DNA of 64,000 bases from an alpha proteobacterium SCGC AAA280-P20 (GCA_000371845.1 AQUE01000001.1:26871-90870), one strand, 5' to 3'; positions 49,767 to 59,275 are shown, counted from the stretch's first letter. Translations and numbers: made by a program. Notes: a model not told the origin generated them from the sequence alone.

Positions 49767-50597
49767 ATGATTGATTGGTCTCAAATATTTTATCTTATAA
49801 TTGTTATGATTATGGCAGCCTCTGTTGCTGGTTTTGCAGCAGGACTACTAGGGGTCGGCGGTGGTTTAGTAATGGTACCTGCGCTCTATTATGCATTTAC
49901 AGTACTTGATTTTGAAATGGCAACTAAAATGCATTTGGCCTTAGGGACATCACTCGCAATTATTATTCCAACATCAATCATGTCTACTAGAACTCATATG
50001 AAATTTAATGCTGTTGATTTTGGTCTTATTAAATCTTTTGGTATCTATATAGTTTTAGGAGTTATTATTGGAACTTTCTTAGCTTCAAATCTAAAAACAG
50101 CTAACTTAGTTTTATTCTTCGCATTGTTTGCATTTTTAGTAGGTTTATTTTTTCTATTTTTAAAATCAAAATTAGAAGAAACAGAGAGAAATATTCCAAA
50201 AATATATAAAATTATAATTGGAAACTTTATTGGCTTTGTTTCTGTTCCGCTCGGTATTGGCGGAGGGTCGTTATCTGTACCCTTTATGAGATTATTTGGT
50301 TATGACATGAGAAAGGCTATTGGAACATCTGCGGCTATTGGAATTTTAATTGCAATCTCAGGTACGATTAGCATGATTTCCAGTGGAGCATTGTTTGCTA
50401 AAGTTAATTCACCACTTAGTTTTGGTTACTTTAATCTTGCTGGCTTTTTAGTTTTTGTTCCAGTTACAATGATGATGGCTCCACTTGGAGCAAAAGTTGT
50501 TCATAAAGTAAGTAGAAATTTGATTACTAAGGTATTTGGAATTTATCTAATTCTAATTTCTCTTAGAAGCTTTATTGAATACTTAAATATTAAATAA
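49767..50597 (+). CDS. TauE/SafE (TSUP) family sulfite/organosulfonate-type exporter
   Basis: The 276-residue protein has about eight hydrophobic helices and the two inverted family repeats, each with a glycine-rich turn: GLLGVGGGLVMVPALYY (about residues 27-43) and PLGIGGGSLSVPFMRLFGY (about residues 161-179). GTSAAIG and GTSLAII loops also match. TSUP members export sulfite, sulfoacetate or related anions. The substrate here cannot be read from sequence, and no sulfonate genes lie nearby. The stop lies 1 base from the convergent lon stop. Confidence 0.9.
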   Translation: MIDWSQIFYLIIVMIMAASVAGFAAGLLGVGGGLVMVPALYYAFTVLDFEMATKMHLALGTSLAIIIPTSIMSTRTHMKFNAVDFGLIKSFGIYIVLGVIIGTFLASNLKTANLVLFFALFAFLVGLFFLFLKSKLEETERNIPKIYKIIIGNFIGFVSVPLGIGGGSLSVPFMRLFGYDMRKAIGTSAAIGILIAISGTISMISSGALFAKVNSPLSFGYFNLAGFLVFVPVTMMMAPLGAKVVHKVSRNLITKVFGIYLILISLRSFIEYLNIK

Positions 50598-50598
50598 T

Positions 50599-53010
50599 TT
50601 AATTAACTGGTCGTTCGCTAGTAAGCTCTTTGCTTTTTTGTGTTTGAGAAATGTCAATTTCTACCCAATCGATTGGTGTTAAAGATTTAGTTAAAGCAAC
50701 TTTTAATACTTCATCCACTGTTTTAACTGGAATAATTTTTAAACCTTCAATTACATTTTTTGGTATTTCAGATAAATCCTTCTCATTCTCATCTGGGATT
50801 AAAACAGTTTTAATACCGCCTCTAAGAGCTGCTAATAATTTTTCTTTTAAACCTCCAATTGGAAGAACTCTTCCTCTTAAAGTAACCTCTCCTGTCATAG
50901 CAACTTCTCTCTTAACTGGGATTCCAGTTAAAGATGAAACAATAGAAGTTACCATCGCAATGCCAGCTGAAGGTCCATCTTTCGGTGTTGCTCCTTCAGG
51001 TACGTGAATGTGGATGTCTTTTTTTTCAAATACTGGAGGAATGATTCCATATTCTAAACATCTAGATCTTACGAAAGATTTTGCAGCTTTAACCGACTCT
51101 TGCATCACCTCACCTAATTTTCCAGTGATCTCCATTTTACCTTTACCTGGCATAATTACAGACTCGATCGTTAATAACTCACCACCAACTTCGGTCCAAG
51201 CAAGTCCAGTTACAATTCCTGTGCCATCTTTATTTTCAATTTCACCGTATTTAAACTTTTTAACACCAAGATAATCATTAAGATTTTTTTCATCAATTTT
51301 AATTGTATCTTTGGTTTTGGTAACAATGTCTTTAACGCCTTTTCTTGCAAGTTTTGAAATTTCTCTTTCTAAACTTCTAACTCCAGACTCCCTTGTGTAA
51401 TATCTAATGATATCTTTTAAAGCCTCGTCAGAGACAGTCCATTCACCTGCTTTTAATCCATTTTCTTTAATTTGTTTTGGTAAAAGATATTTTTTTGCTA
51501 TCTCCATTTTTTCATCTTCTGTGTAACCAGAAATTCTAATAACTTCCATTCTGTCTAGTAATGGACCAGGAATATTTAAAGTATTTGCTGTAGTAACAAA
51601 CATCACATTCGATAAATCATAATCCACTTCAAGATAATGATCATTAAATGTTGTGTTTTGTTCGGGATCTAACGCCTCTAATAATGCTGACGAAGGATCG
51701 CCTCTATAATCATTACCAATTTTATCAATTTCATCTAACAAAATTAAGGGATTATTTTTTCCAGATTTTTTCATCATCTGAATTATTTTTCCAGGTAGAG
51801 ATCCAATGTAAGTTCTTCTATGTCCTCTAATTTCAGCCTCATCTCTAATTCCACCTAAAGACATTCTTACAAATTCTCTTCCCGTAGCTTTGGCAATAGA
51901 TTTACCTAAAGAAGTTTTTCCAACTCCTGGTGCTCCTACTAAGCAAAGAATAGGACCTTTAATTTTATTAATTCTGCTCTGAACTGCTAAAAATTCTAAG
52001 ATTCTATCTTTTACTTTCTCTAAACCATAATGATCTTCATCAAGAATTTTTTTTGCGTTATTAATATCTGTGTTTACTTTTGAAGTTTTTCCCCAAGGCA
52101 AAGAAACCATCCAATCTAAATAATTTCTAACTACTGTAGACTCTGCTGACATTGGGCTCATTGATTTTAATTTTTTTAACTCAGCTAATGACTTTTCTTC
52201 AGCTTCTTTTGTCATTTTAGCCTTTTTAATAGCTTCTTCTAAATTCTGAATTTCATCCTTGCCGTCTTCTGTTTCGCCTAGTTCTTTTTGAATAGCTTTT
52301 AATTGTTCATTTAAATAATATTCTCTTTGAGTTTTTTCCATTTGGTTTTTAACTCTCCCTCTAATCTTTTTCTCAACTGACAAAACTTCAATTTCACTTT
52401 CAATAAAAGTTAAAAGAGATTCAAGTCTATTTTGTACCGATAAATTTTCTAAAATTTTTTGCTTTTCTACTAAACTGATTTGTAATTGATTAGCTACTGC
52501 ATCGGCAACTTTTGATGGTTCTTTTGTATCTTTAATTGTCTCAAGACCCTCTTCAGTTACTTTTTTTGAAACTTTAACTAATTTATCGAATTTATTTAAA
52601 ACTGCTTTTGATAATAAAGATAAATCTTCTTTGCCAAGATCGTCAGCTAATTTTGAGCAAGAAGCTAATAAATAACTCTTTTCTTCATTGTGATACTGAT
52701 TAATTTTTACTCTTTCTTTTCCTTCTACTAAAATTTTAACTGTTCCGTCTGGAAGTTTTAATAATTGCAATATTTCACCTAAACAACCGACTTGGTAAAT
52801 TTCATTATCCTTTGGGTCGTCAACATCATGACTTTTTTGGGCGGCAAGGATAATTTTCTTATATTTATCCATTACGCTATTTAGAGCATTAATAGACTTT
52901 TCTCTTCCAACAAAAAGCGGAACTACCATTCCTGGAAAAACAACAATATCTCTCAACGGCAATACTGGGTATTGACCTTGATCGATCTTTTGTGGCTCTT
53001 TATTCTCCAT
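50599..53010 (-). CDS. lon: ATP-dependent protease Lon
   Basis: Lon is a soluble hexameric AAA+ protease for misfolded and regulatory proteins. The N-terminal LON domain begins [23 protein letters not shown] (in parts). The AAA module has Walker [14 protein letters not shown] near residue 363 and LLDEIDKIG. The protease domain carries the Ser-Lys dyad, with Ser in [11 protein letters not shown] near residue 680 and Lys in [14 protein letters not shown] near residue 722. The 803 residues are normal. It is the last gene of tig-clpP-clpX-lon. Confidence 0.98.
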   Translation of the reverse strand: MENKEPQKIDQGQYPVLPLRDIVVFPGMVVPLFVGREKSINALNSVMDKYKKIILAAQKSHDVDDPKDNEIYQVGCLGEILQLLKLPDGTVKILVEGKERVKINQYHNEEKSYLLASCSKLADDLGKEDLSLLSKAVLNKFDKLVKVSKKVTEEGLETIKDTKEPSKVADAVANQLQISLVEKQKILENLSVQNRLESLLTFIESEIEVLSVEKKIRGRVKNQMEKTQREYYLNEQLKAIQKELGETEDGKDEIQNLEEAIKKAKMTKEAEEKSLAELKKLKSMSPMSAESTVVRNYLDWMVSLPWGKTSKVNTDINNAKKILDEDHYGLEKVKDRILEFLAVQSRINKIKGPILCLVGAPGVGKTSLGKSIAKATGREFVRMSLGGIRDEAEIRGHRRTYIGSLPGKIIQMMKKSGKNNPLILLDEIDKIGNDYRGDPSSALLEALDPEQNTTFNDHYLEVDYDLSNVMFVTTANTLNIPGPLLDRMEVIRISGYTEDEKMEIAKKYLLPKQIKENGLKAGEWTVSDEALKDIIRYYTRESGVRSLEREISKLARKGVKDIVTKTKDTIKIDEKNLNDYLGVKKFKYGEIENKDGTGIVTGLAWTEVGGELLTIESVIMPGKGKMEITGKLGEVMQESVKAAKSFVRSRCLEYGIIPPVFEKKDIHIHVPEGATPKDGPSAGIAMVTSIVSSLTGIPVKREVAMTGEVTLRGRVLPIGGLKEKLLAALRGGIKTVLIPDENEKDLSEIPKNVIEGLKIIPVKTVDEVLKVALTKSLTPIDWVEIDISQTQKSKELTSERPVN

Positions 53011-53027
53011 AAATTAATAATAGTAAT

Positions 53028-53052
53028 AGTTAAGTTTATAACAAGCTTAACT
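53028..53052. other. 7-bp inverted repeat between clpX and lon
   Basis: AGTTAAG (53028-53034) and CTTAACT (53046-53052) are perfect complements around an 11-nt loop. Neither strand has a U-run after it. It may be a weak terminator, processing hairpin or operator in the 81-bp clpX-lon spacer. Confidence 0.3.
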
Positions 53053-53091
53053 CTATATGGGGACGTTTAATGTTATTTCAACTGTGAATAA

Positions 53092-54372
53092 CTAGCCTAT
53101 TTTGCTCTCTTTATTAATCGGAGTGCTAGAGGCTTGGTTGTTTTTCTTTGAGTAAGTAAGTAGTGGTTTTATTTTTCCATCAACAACGTCTTTATTAATT
53201 ACAACCTCACTAATATTAGATTGTGAAGGAAGCTCAAACATCGTTTCAAGTAAAATATCTTCTAAAATCGATCTAAGTCCCCTCGCTCCTGTTTTTCTGA
53301 TTAAAGCTTTTTTAGCAATAGCTGAAAGAGAGTCTTTTGTAAAAGTAAGCTTAGCCCCTTCAATTTCAAAGAGTTTAGCATACTGTTTAAGAAGAGCATT
53401 TTTCGGTTCTTGTAAAATTTTAATTAGTGCCTCTTCATGTAGGTCATCAAGAGTTGCTACAATAGGAAGCCTTCCGATAAACTCTGGTATTAAACCAAAT
53501 TTTAATAAATCTTCCGGTTCGAGGTCTTTTAATATCTGGCCAATACTTTTATTATCATGCTCTCTAAGAGTGGCTCCAAATCCCATCGCAGTACCTTTGC
53601 TTCTTAACGATACAATTTTTTCTAATCCTCCAAAAGCTCCTCCGCATATAAAGAGAATATTTGTTGTATTAACTTGTAAAAATTCTTGTTGAGGATGTTT
53701 TCTTCCTCCTTGTGGTGGAACACTTGCAACTGTTCCTTCCATAATTTTTAAGAGAGCTTGCTGAACTCCCTCTCCAGATACGTCCCTTGTAATAGAAGGG
53801 TTCTCTGTTTTTCTACTAATTTTATCAACTTCATCTATGTAAACAATTCCTCTTTGTGCCTTTTCCACGTTATAATCAGCAGCTTGTAATAATTTTAAAA
53901 TAATATTTTCGACATCTTCTCCAACGTAACCAGCTTCTGTTAATGTAGTAGCGTCAGCCATAGTGAATGGTACATCTAAAATTTTTGCAAGAGTTTGTGC
54001 TAATAAAGTTTTTCCGCAACCTGTTGGACCTATAAGCAATACGTTAGATTTTGAAATTTCAACATCTTTACTGCTTTTAGAATCTTGATTTAATCTCTTA
54101 TAATGGTTGTGTACGGCAACAGATAAAACTTTTTTGGCTTTGTCTTGACCAATAACATACTCATCTAAAACTTTACAAATTTCTTTAGGTGTTGGAACGC
54201 CAGCATCATCTTTAACAAAATTACTTTTGTTTTCCTCTTTGATGATGTCCATACAAAGTTCAACACATTCATCGCATATAAAAACTGTGGGGCCGGCTAT
54301 GAGTTTTCTAACTTCGTGCTGACTTTTTCCGCAGAAGGAACAATAAAGTGTGTTTTTGTTATCTTTAGCCAT
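53092..54372 (-). CDS. clpX: ATP-dependent Clp protease ATP-binding subunit ClpX
   Basis: ClpX unfolds tagged proteins, such as ssrA-tagged ones, for ClpP. The N-terminal zinc-binding domain has YCSFCGKS and [10 protein letters not shown]. Walker A is [15 protein letters not shown] (about residues 114-128) and Walker [10 protein letters not shown]. The C-domain has [13 protein letters not shown]. The ClpP-docking loop reads MGFGA near residues 261-265 instead of the common IGFGA. The 426 residues are normal. It follows clpP after a 111-bp spacer with a strong hairpin. Confidence 0.98.
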   Translation of the reverse strand: MAKDNKNTLYCSFCGKSQHEVRKLIAGPTVFICDECVELCMDIIKEENKSNFVKDDAGVPTPKEICKVLDEYVIGQDKAKKVLSVAVHNHYKRLNQDSKSSKDVEISKSNVLLIGPTGCGKTLLAQTLAKILDVPFTMADATTLTEAGYVGEDVENIILKLLQAADYNVEKAQRGIVYIDEVDKISRKTENPSITRDVSGEGVQQALLKIMEGTVASVPPQGGRKHPQQEFLQVNTTNILFICGGAFGGLEKIVSLRSKGTAMGFGATLREHDNKSIGQILKDLEPEDLLKFGLIPEFIGRLPIVATLDDLHEEALIKILQEPKNALLKQYAKLFEIEGAKLTFTKDSLSAIAKKALIRKTGARGLRSILEDILLETMFELPSQSNISEVVINKDVVDGKIKPLLTYSKKNNQASSTPINKESKIG

Positions 54373-54396
54373 GTTTAAAATGATCGAATCAGATAA

Positions 54397-54433
54397 GTTT
54401 TATAAAACAATGACTTGCTTCTAAAAGCAAGTC
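54397..54433 (-). promoter_or_regulatory. palindrome and 9-bp hairpin in the clpP-clpX spacer
   Basis: Two elements lie side by side. The first is a perfect 9-bp stem, GACTTGCTT (54412-54420) with AAGCAAGTC (54425-54433), around a 4-nt loop. The second is the 12-bp palindrome GTTTTATAAAAC (54397-54408). On the minus strand the hairpin comes first, then a short U-rich stretch (ATTGTTTT). It could be a weak or partial terminator after clpP, or a processing site that sets the clpP:clpX ratio. Confidence 0.5.
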
Positions 54434-54483
54434 TAAGTTGAATCTAATCTAAATAATGTGAGTAAATTATATATATAAGCCGA

Positions 54484-55098
54484 CTAATCGGGTTTCTTTT
54501 CAACTACTTTGTCAATTATCCCAAAATCTTTAGCTTCTTCAGGGCTCATAAACTTGTCTCTCTCTAAAGCTTCTTGAATTGACTTAAAATCTTTGCCAGT
54601 GTGCTTTGCATAAATTTCATTAAGACGTTTTTTGACATAAGAAATTTCATTTGCATGAATTTGAATATCAGTTGCTTGTCCTTGAAAACCTGCTGAAGGT
54701 TGATGAACCATTATGCGTGAGTTAGGCAGAGAAAACCTATGACCTTTTTCTCCTGCGGCTAGCAAAAATGAACCCATGGAAGCAGCTTGTCCGATACAAA
54801 TTGTTGAAACAGGAGATTTAACATATTGCATGGTGTCATAAATTCCAAGTCCATCAGTAACTACACCTCCTGGACTGTTAATATATAAAAAAATTTCTTT
54901 CTTTGGATTTTCAGACTCTAAGAAGAGCAATTGAGCACAAACTAAACTTGCAACATGCGAGTGCACTGGTCCTACTAAAAAAATAATTCGTTCTTTTAAT
55001 AACCTTGAATATATATCGTAAGCTCTTTCTCCTCTACTGGTTTGCTCAACCACCATGGGAATAAGAGTGTTCATCTGGATATCAATCTGATTATTCAT
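54484..55098 (-). CDS. clpP: ATP-dependent Clp protease proteolytic subunit ClpP
   Basis: ClpP is the tetradecameric serine protease chamber used by ClpX and ClpA. The catalytic Ser is in [14 protein letters not shown] (near residue 100), His in [10 protein letters not shown] (near residue 125), and the Asp follows in the C-terminal half ([13 protein letters not shown] region). Other marks are [17 protein letters not shown] and FLVGPV. The 204 residues are normal. It is in operon with tig upstream and clpX downstream. Confidence 0.98.
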   Translation of the reverse strand: MNNQIDIQMNTLIPMVVEQTSRGERAYDIYSRLLKERIIFLVGPVHSHVASLVCAQLLFLESENPKKEIFLYINSPGGVVTDGLGIYDTMQYVKSPVSTICIGQAASMGSFLLAAGEKGHRFSLPNSRIMVHQPSAGFQGQATDIQIHANEISYVKKRLNEIYAKHTGKDFKSIQEALERDKFMSPEEAKDFGIIDKVVEKKPD

Positions 55099-55124
55099 AG
55101 AGAATCAGATTCTACAGGCTTTGC

Positions 55125-55427
55125 TTATTTTTTACTAATCTTTTTTGTGGATTTTGATTTATCCTCTGATTTTGTATCTTTTTTTGATTTATCATCACCA
55201 CTCTTTGCTGACTTGACTGATGATTTAGACTTAAGGTTAGATGATAAATCTTTTACAAGTTCCTCTAATTCTTTTTTATTAACTTCTTTAACAGTAACCT
55301 TAGCTTTAGACTTAACTAGTTCAACAATTTTATCTTCGTATATTGGTCCTCTAAGTCTTGTGATCTCTGAAGGATTTTTTTGATAGTAATCTCTAATTTG
55401 TTTTTCCTGACCAGGATACATGCTCAT
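55125..55427 (-). CDS. tig: trigger factor, C-terminal part (downstream of frameshift)
   Basis: This frame continues trigger factor after a frame break. It opens with MSMYPGQEKQIRDYYQKNP, the conserved PGQE segment of the C-terminal substrate-cradle arm, then LRGPIYEDKIVELV and a Ser/Lys/Asp-rich low-complexity tail of about 45 residues that exceeds the usual family length. It overlaps the N-terminal frame by 35 bases. Deleting one A from the A6 tract at 55432-55437 fuses both frames as LQKQMSMYPGQE, which matches the family exactly. The ATG 55427 is an internal Met; independent expression is unlikely. Confidence 0.85.
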   Translation of the reverse strand: MSMYPGQEKQIRDYYQKNPSEITRLRGPIYEDKIVELVKSKAKVTVKEVNKKELEELVKDLSSNLKSKSSVKSAKSGDDKSKKDTKSEDKSKSTKKISKK

Positions 55428-56592
55428 TTGTTTTTTGTAATTCTTGCTGAAGTTCCTGTGTCGTCACTTGAATCTTATAATCTTCTCCGATCTGATTTAG
55501 TACTAAGGCTAGTTTCACTCTTCGTTTTGAAATATCTAAAATATCGTCCTCTTCTTCTTTAGTAAGCTTTATTTCCGAATGATCATGTCCGTGTTTATGA
55601 TCATCATGAGGTTCGTCTTTGTGAGCTTTTTCATGAATAAAACTATGTTTAACTATTTCTTGTTCATTTTTTACTAAATCTTCAGGCAGTTCAAACTTAC
55701 AGTTTTCATCTAAATAATCTAAAATTTCTTTTCTAACTATTGTTTCCGTAATTGAAGATTGTTCTTTAGACAATTGTTTTTCTAATAGAATTTTTAAATC
55801 GTTTAAATCTTTTGCTCCTAAATTTTTTGCAAATTGATCATCAATAACTGCTGATTCTGATTTTTTAACTTCTAATATTTTACAATTAAATATTGCAGTT
55901 TTATTTGCCAATTCTTTATTTGGATAATTTTCTGGTAAATTAATCTTAACATTTACTTTCTCACCAGCTTTACACACCAATAATTGTTCGTCAAAACCTT
56001 TAATAAAAAGTTCTTTACCTAAAATAATTTGAACTTTTTCTCCTTTATTTCCTTCAAAAGCTTTGCCGTTAACAGTTGCCTCAAAATCAAAGACTACTAA
56101 ATCGCCTTTAATGGACTTTTCGTCTTTATTTTTGTTAATATATTTTTTTTGACCTTCTGCTAATAAATTAATTCTGTCATCTAAATCTTTTTTTTCTATT
56201 TTTAATTTATAATCAATAAGAGCTATTTTTTCTAATTCGATTTTTTTTATATCTGGAGTTTTTTCAACAGTAATTGTGTATTCTAAATCTTTGTCTTCGC
56301 CTGAAGATTTAATTTCAATTTTAGGCTGGCTAGCCGGTTTAATTTTATTATCAGTTAGTGCTTGATAAGTATTGTCCTGTAAAATCTTTTCTACAACTTC
56401 TCCGTATAGTGCTTGAGCAAACTGTTTTTTTAATAAATCTACTGGTGCTTTTCCTGGTCGAAAACCTTTAATGTTAACCGTCTTCTGTAATTCAATAACT
56501 CTTTCTTCTATTTTTTTATCAATCTCTTGTTTCTTAACTAAAACATTAAGATTAGTTTTTAAGCCGTTAGATTCTGATACTGTTACTTTCAT
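55393..56592 (-). CDS. tig: trigger factor, N-terminal and PPIase part (ends past frameshift)
   Basis: Trigger factor is the ribosome-bound chaperone at the tunnel exit. The ribosome-docking signature GFRPGKAP is at about residues 43-50. The FKBP-type domain has KGDLVVFDFEATVNGKAFEG (in parts) and LGKELFIKGFDEQL, and the helical cradle begins after residue 250. An unusual His-rich stretch lies at about residues 313-338. After VTTQELQQELQK the frame runs into ten or so nonsense residues and stops, while the true continuation is one frame over at 55125-55427. The start is 8 bases after tRNA-Leu(UAG). Confidence 0.9.
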   Translation of the reverse strand: MKVTVSESNGLKTNLNVLVKKQEIDKKIEERVIELQKTVNIKGFRPGKAPVDLLKKQFAQALYGEVVEKILQDNTYQALTDNKIKPASQPKIEIKSSGEDKDLEYTITVEKTPDIKKIELEKIALIDYKLKIEKKDLDDRINLLAEGQKKYINKNKDEKSIKGDLVVFDFEATVNGKAFEGNKGEKVQIILGKELFIKGFDEQLLVCKAGEKVNVKINLPENYPNKELANKTAIFNCKILEVKKSESAVIDDQFAKNLGAKDLNDLKILLEKQLSKEQSSITETIVRKEILDYLDENCKFELPEDLVKNEQEIVKHSFIHEKAHKDEPHDDHKHGHDHSEIKLTKEEEDDILDISKRRVKLALVLNQIGEDYKIQVTTQELQQELQKTNEHVSWSGKTN

Positions 56593-56600
56593 ATTCTACA

Positions 56601-56684
56601 TGGTGCGGGAGAAAGGACTTGAACCTTCACATCTTTCGATACCAGTTCCTAAGACTGGCGTGTCTACCGTTCCACCACTCCCGC
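56601..56684 (-). tRNA. tRNA-Leu (UAG)
   Basis: The 84-nt class II tRNA begins GCGGGAGTGGTGGAA. The anticodon loop is CTTAGGA with anticodon TAG. A long variable arm is present, the T-loop is GTTCAAG, and CCA is encoded. It lies directly upstream of tig on the same strand and is probably co-transcribed with it. Confidence 0.96.
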
Positions 56685-56807
56685 TTTAATATTAATTAAA
56701 TTTCGAATGGCGAATATAGCTATATTATTAAATGCTTTCTAGGATTTATTTATAAAATATAAGATGCAAAAGAATAGGATTTGCTTATATAAAAAGCACA
56801 TTTGATT

Positions 56808-57431
56808 ATGAAATTCAAACTAGTAATAGGTGATAAAATTTATTCAACATGGTCCCTAAGACCATGGTTGTTGTTAAAATATTTTAATATTCCATTTGCT
56901 GAAGCCAAAATTAAGCTAAGAAATATAAATACTAAAAAAAATATATTAAAATTTTCTCCTTCTGGAAAAATTCCTTGTTTAATCTACGGAAAAATAAAAA
57001 TATGGGATTCTTTATCAATCTGTGAATTCTTGGCAGAAAAATTTAAAAATAAAAATTTATGGCCAAAAAATAATATTGATAAAATAATTGCTAGAAATAT
57101 CTCTTCTGAAATGCACAGCGGTTTTGCTAACTTAAGAAAAAATTTAAGTATGAATTTCCTAGGAAAAAATCTAAAATTTAAAAATAACAAAGAAACATCA
57201 GCCGAAATAATTAGGGCTAAAAAAATTATTGAAGATTGTCTTAAAAAATCTAAAGGACCATTTATGTTTAAAAAATTTTCTATAGCGGACGCTATGTATG
57301 CTCCAGTAATGTTTAGATTTAAAATTTATAACATAAAATTATCGCTCACTTTGGAAAAATATCTTAATACTCTATTAAGTATGAAAGAAATTAAACTCTG
57401 GCTTTTAGAGGCAAGAAAAGAATTAAAATGA
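56808..57431 (+). CDS. glutathione S-transferase family protein
   Basis: The 207-residue protein starts (ATG 56808) with a thioredoxin-like N-domain: KLVIGDKIYSTWSLRPWLLLKYFNIPF (in parts) with the Ser-rich active-site region STWSLRPW, then FSPSGKIPCLIYG with the cis-Pro, and WDSLSICEFLAEKF with the conserved glutathione-contact Asp-Ser. The alpha-helical C-domain is poorer but has the KFSIADAMYAPV N-cap box. A TTG two codons upstream is an alternative start. Substrate unknown. It is followed by a small membrane protein with a 4-base overlap. Confidence 0.85.
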   Translation: MKFKLVIGDKIYSTWSLRPWLLLKYFNIPFAEAKIKLRNINTKKNILKFSPSGKIPCLIYGKIKIWDSLSICEFLAEKFKNKNLWPKNNIDKIIARNISSEMHSGFANLRKNLSMNFLGKNLKFKNNKETSAEIIRAKKIIEDCLKKSKGPFMFKKFSIADAMYAPVMFRFKIYNIKLSLTLEKYLNTLLSMKEIKLWLLEARKELK

Positions 57432-57670
57432 TACGCTATATAATAATTATCACTGCTATCATTCTTCCCTTTGTAATTTATTACTTACTCGTTCACTTAA
57501 CTAAAAAAGTTAACAAGAAATTTCCTTTAATAACTTTATCATTAATAAGTCTTTTGCTTTTAATTTGTTCTCTAATTTATTTTAGATTCACAAGCACTCA
57601 ACCAAAGGGACTAAATTATACTCCTCCAAAGTATGAAAATAACAAAGTAGTTCCTTCAAAAATCAAATAA
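57428..57670 (+). CDS. small two-helix membrane protein (resembles DUF6111)
   Basis: The 80-residue protein has two hydrophobic segments (about residues 4-24 and 33-51) and a short polar tail ending GLNYTPPKYENNKVVPSK. The overall plan and the Pro-rich Y-x-P...VP tail resemble, from memory, the small alphaproteobacterial DUF6111 proteins. I could not verify this. It overlaps the GST-like gene by 4 bases (ATGA) and its stop lies 2 bases from the convergent nnrD/E stop. Confidence 0.7.
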   Translation: MIRYIIIITAIILPFVIYYLLVHLTKKVNKKFPLITLSLISLLLLICSLIYFRFTSTQPKGLNYTPPKYENNKVVPSKIK

Positions 57671-57672
57671 GA

Positions 57673-59160
57673 CTAATTATATTTTTTATCTAACTGCTCT
57701 AATGCTTTTGGTAAATTTTTAATAATATCTTCTGCTATAAGCCCCTTTTTAATCATTCTTGCAGCATAGGAATGCAGCCATACACCGGCACAGGCTCCAT
57801 CAAATGCTGACATTTTATTTTTTCCAACGAGACTTGTAATTATTCCGCTCAAAACATCCCCAGAACCAATCACCGCTAGTTCTTCTGTGGAAATTGTATT
57901 AACACAAACTTTACCATCCGGAGATGCAATAATTGTATCGGGACCTTTAAAAACTAAAATACAGTTTGCTTTTTTTGCAGCTTTTACTGATTTTTCAATT
58001 TTATTTTTAACATTTTTAAGATCTGGAAAAATTCTATTAAACTCTCCTTCGTGGGGAGTGAGAATTTTATTTTTATCTAAAATTAAAAATAATTCCTTTG
58101 GATTTTTAGCAAATGAAGTTATTGCATCGGCATCTATAACTACATTACTAACAAATTTAGATATCAGTTTAGTATTATCTATGGTTTCTTGATTAACTCC
58201 AGCGCCTGGCCCTATAAGAAAAGAAGTTATTGGTGAGTGATTTAGAATTTTTTTAAGCTCTTCTTTAGAGTTAATTTCAACTTTTAATAACGAAAAAAAC
58301 TTTTGATTATATTTATCTATAGTTTCTTTATTAGCAACAATTGTTACCGATCCTGCGCCACAACGAATAGCTGCGCTTGATGATAATAATGATGCACCTA
58401 TATAATTTTTTAAAGATCCATAAATATAAACTCTTCCTCTGGAATACTTATGGGAGTTATATTTTTTCCAAGGAAATCTTTTATTAATCCATAAATTTGG
58501 ATTATTTTCTTTAATATTATTATTTGCAATTTTATTAGAAGATTTTCTAATACCAATATCTAAAACTTTAATTAAACCTGAAAAATAAACCCCAGGAAAA
58601 AGTACATGTCCTATTTTTTTACAATGAAGAGCTAATGTTAAGTTGGCTTTAATCGCATCACCCATGATTTGCCCATTATCACTGCTAATTCCAGTGGGTA
58701 TATCAATTGAAAAAATAAACGCCCTCTTCTTATTGATCGCTTTAATTATATTCTTAATTTCGGAACTAAGGTTCTTGTTTAAACCAGTACCAAAAATACT
58801 ATCAACAATAATTGGGTTTGTTTTTTTTTTAAGCTCCTTATGCAAATCTTTTAAGTTAAAAACATTATAATTGAGTTGTTTAAAGGCTTTATAGTTATCC
58901 TTTTTCTTATTTTTTAATGGAAGTATTAAAAAAATTTTAACTTTATAACCTTTTTTAAGAAGATTTTTGGCAATTATAAAACCATCTCCTCCATTGTTAC
59001 CTGGTCCACAAATAACTAATAATTCTTTATTTTTTGAAACTTTGCTTGATATATAGTTTGCACATTTTTCTCCCGCAGATTGCATTAAAGAAAAAGAATT
59101 TTTTCTTAATTTAAATTCTTTTTGTTCAATGGCTTTAATTTCTGATGAATTTAAAATCAT
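57673..59160 (-). CDS. nnrDE: bifunctional NAD(P)H-hydrate epimerase / ADP-dependent dehydratase
   Basis: This enzyme repairs hydrated NAD(P)H. The N-terminal YjeF_N epimerase domain (residues 1 to about 210) has LMQSAGEKCANYI, VICGPGNNGGDGFIIA and the Asp in IVDSIFGTGL. The C-terminal ribokinase-like dehydratase domain has FLIGPGAGVN, LTPHEGEFNRIF and the closing AVIGSGDVLSGIITSLVG with the catalytic Asp. At 495 residues both halves are complete. It sits alone on the minus strand. The 172-bp gap upstream contains one copy of the inverted repeat. Confidence 0.95.
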   Translation of the reverse strand: MILNSSEIKAIEQKEFKLRKNSFSLMQSAGEKCANYISSKVSKNKELLVICGPGNNGGDGFIIAKNLLKKGYKVKIFLILPLKNKKKDNYKAFKQLNYNVFNLKDLHKELKKKTNPIIVDSIFGTGLNKNLSSEIKNIIKAINKKRAFIFSIDIPTGISSDNGQIMGDAIKANLTLALHCKKIGHVLFPGVYFSGLIKVLDIGIRKSSNKIANNNIKENNPNLWINKRFPWKKYNSHKYSRGRVYIYGSLKNYIGASLLSSSAAIRCGAGSVTIVANKETIDKYNQKFFSLLKVEINSKEELKKILNHSPITSFLIGPGAGVNQETIDNTKLISKFVSNVVIDADAITSFAKNPKELFLILDKNKILTPHEGEFNRIFPDLKNVKNKIEKSVKAAKKANCILVFKGPDTIIASPDGKVCVNTISTEELAVIGSGDVLSGIITSLVGKNKMSAFDGACAGVWLHSYAARMIKKGLIAEDIIKNLPKALEQLDKKYN

Positions 59161-59180
59161 TTCTTAAAAATCAATCTACG

Positions 59181-59275
59181 GTTTAATTTTTACTCACACT
59201 ATTATGCATACCTGACATAACTAAAAAACAATGGAATTTATTGCTTATAATTATAGTACATCTACAATAAAAAAA
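59181..59275 (+). repeat. inverted repeat, left copy, upstream of the uracil-DNA glycosylase gene
   Basis: These 95 bases are the exact reverse complement of 63906-64000. The left boundary is sharp: base 59180 is the last non-repeat base, if the right copy differs beyond the window. The copy holds a dyad TTATG-N9-CATAA (59202-59220) and a TATAAT (59246-59251). It points toward the uracil-DNA glycosylase gene. Confidence 0.97.
59202..59251 (+). promoter_or_regulatory. candidate operator plus -10 box (left repeat copy)
   Basis: A perfect TATAAT lies at 59246-59251 without a good -35 box, suggesting activator dependence. A dyad TTATG (59202-59206) and CATAA (59216-59220) sits about 47 bases before the predicted start at 59258, a typical activator distance. 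The predicted leader to the glycosylase ATG is about 75 nt. Confidence 0.45.

Noticed and set aside
54361-54483. Small ORF in the clpP-clpX spacer
   Set aside because: No open frame with a plausible start and length; the region is explained by a hairpin and palindrome.
59232-59245. Sigma-54 promoter (TGGAATTTATTGCT) in the repeat before glnA
   Set aside because: The GG and GC pairs are 8 bases apart instead of the required 10.
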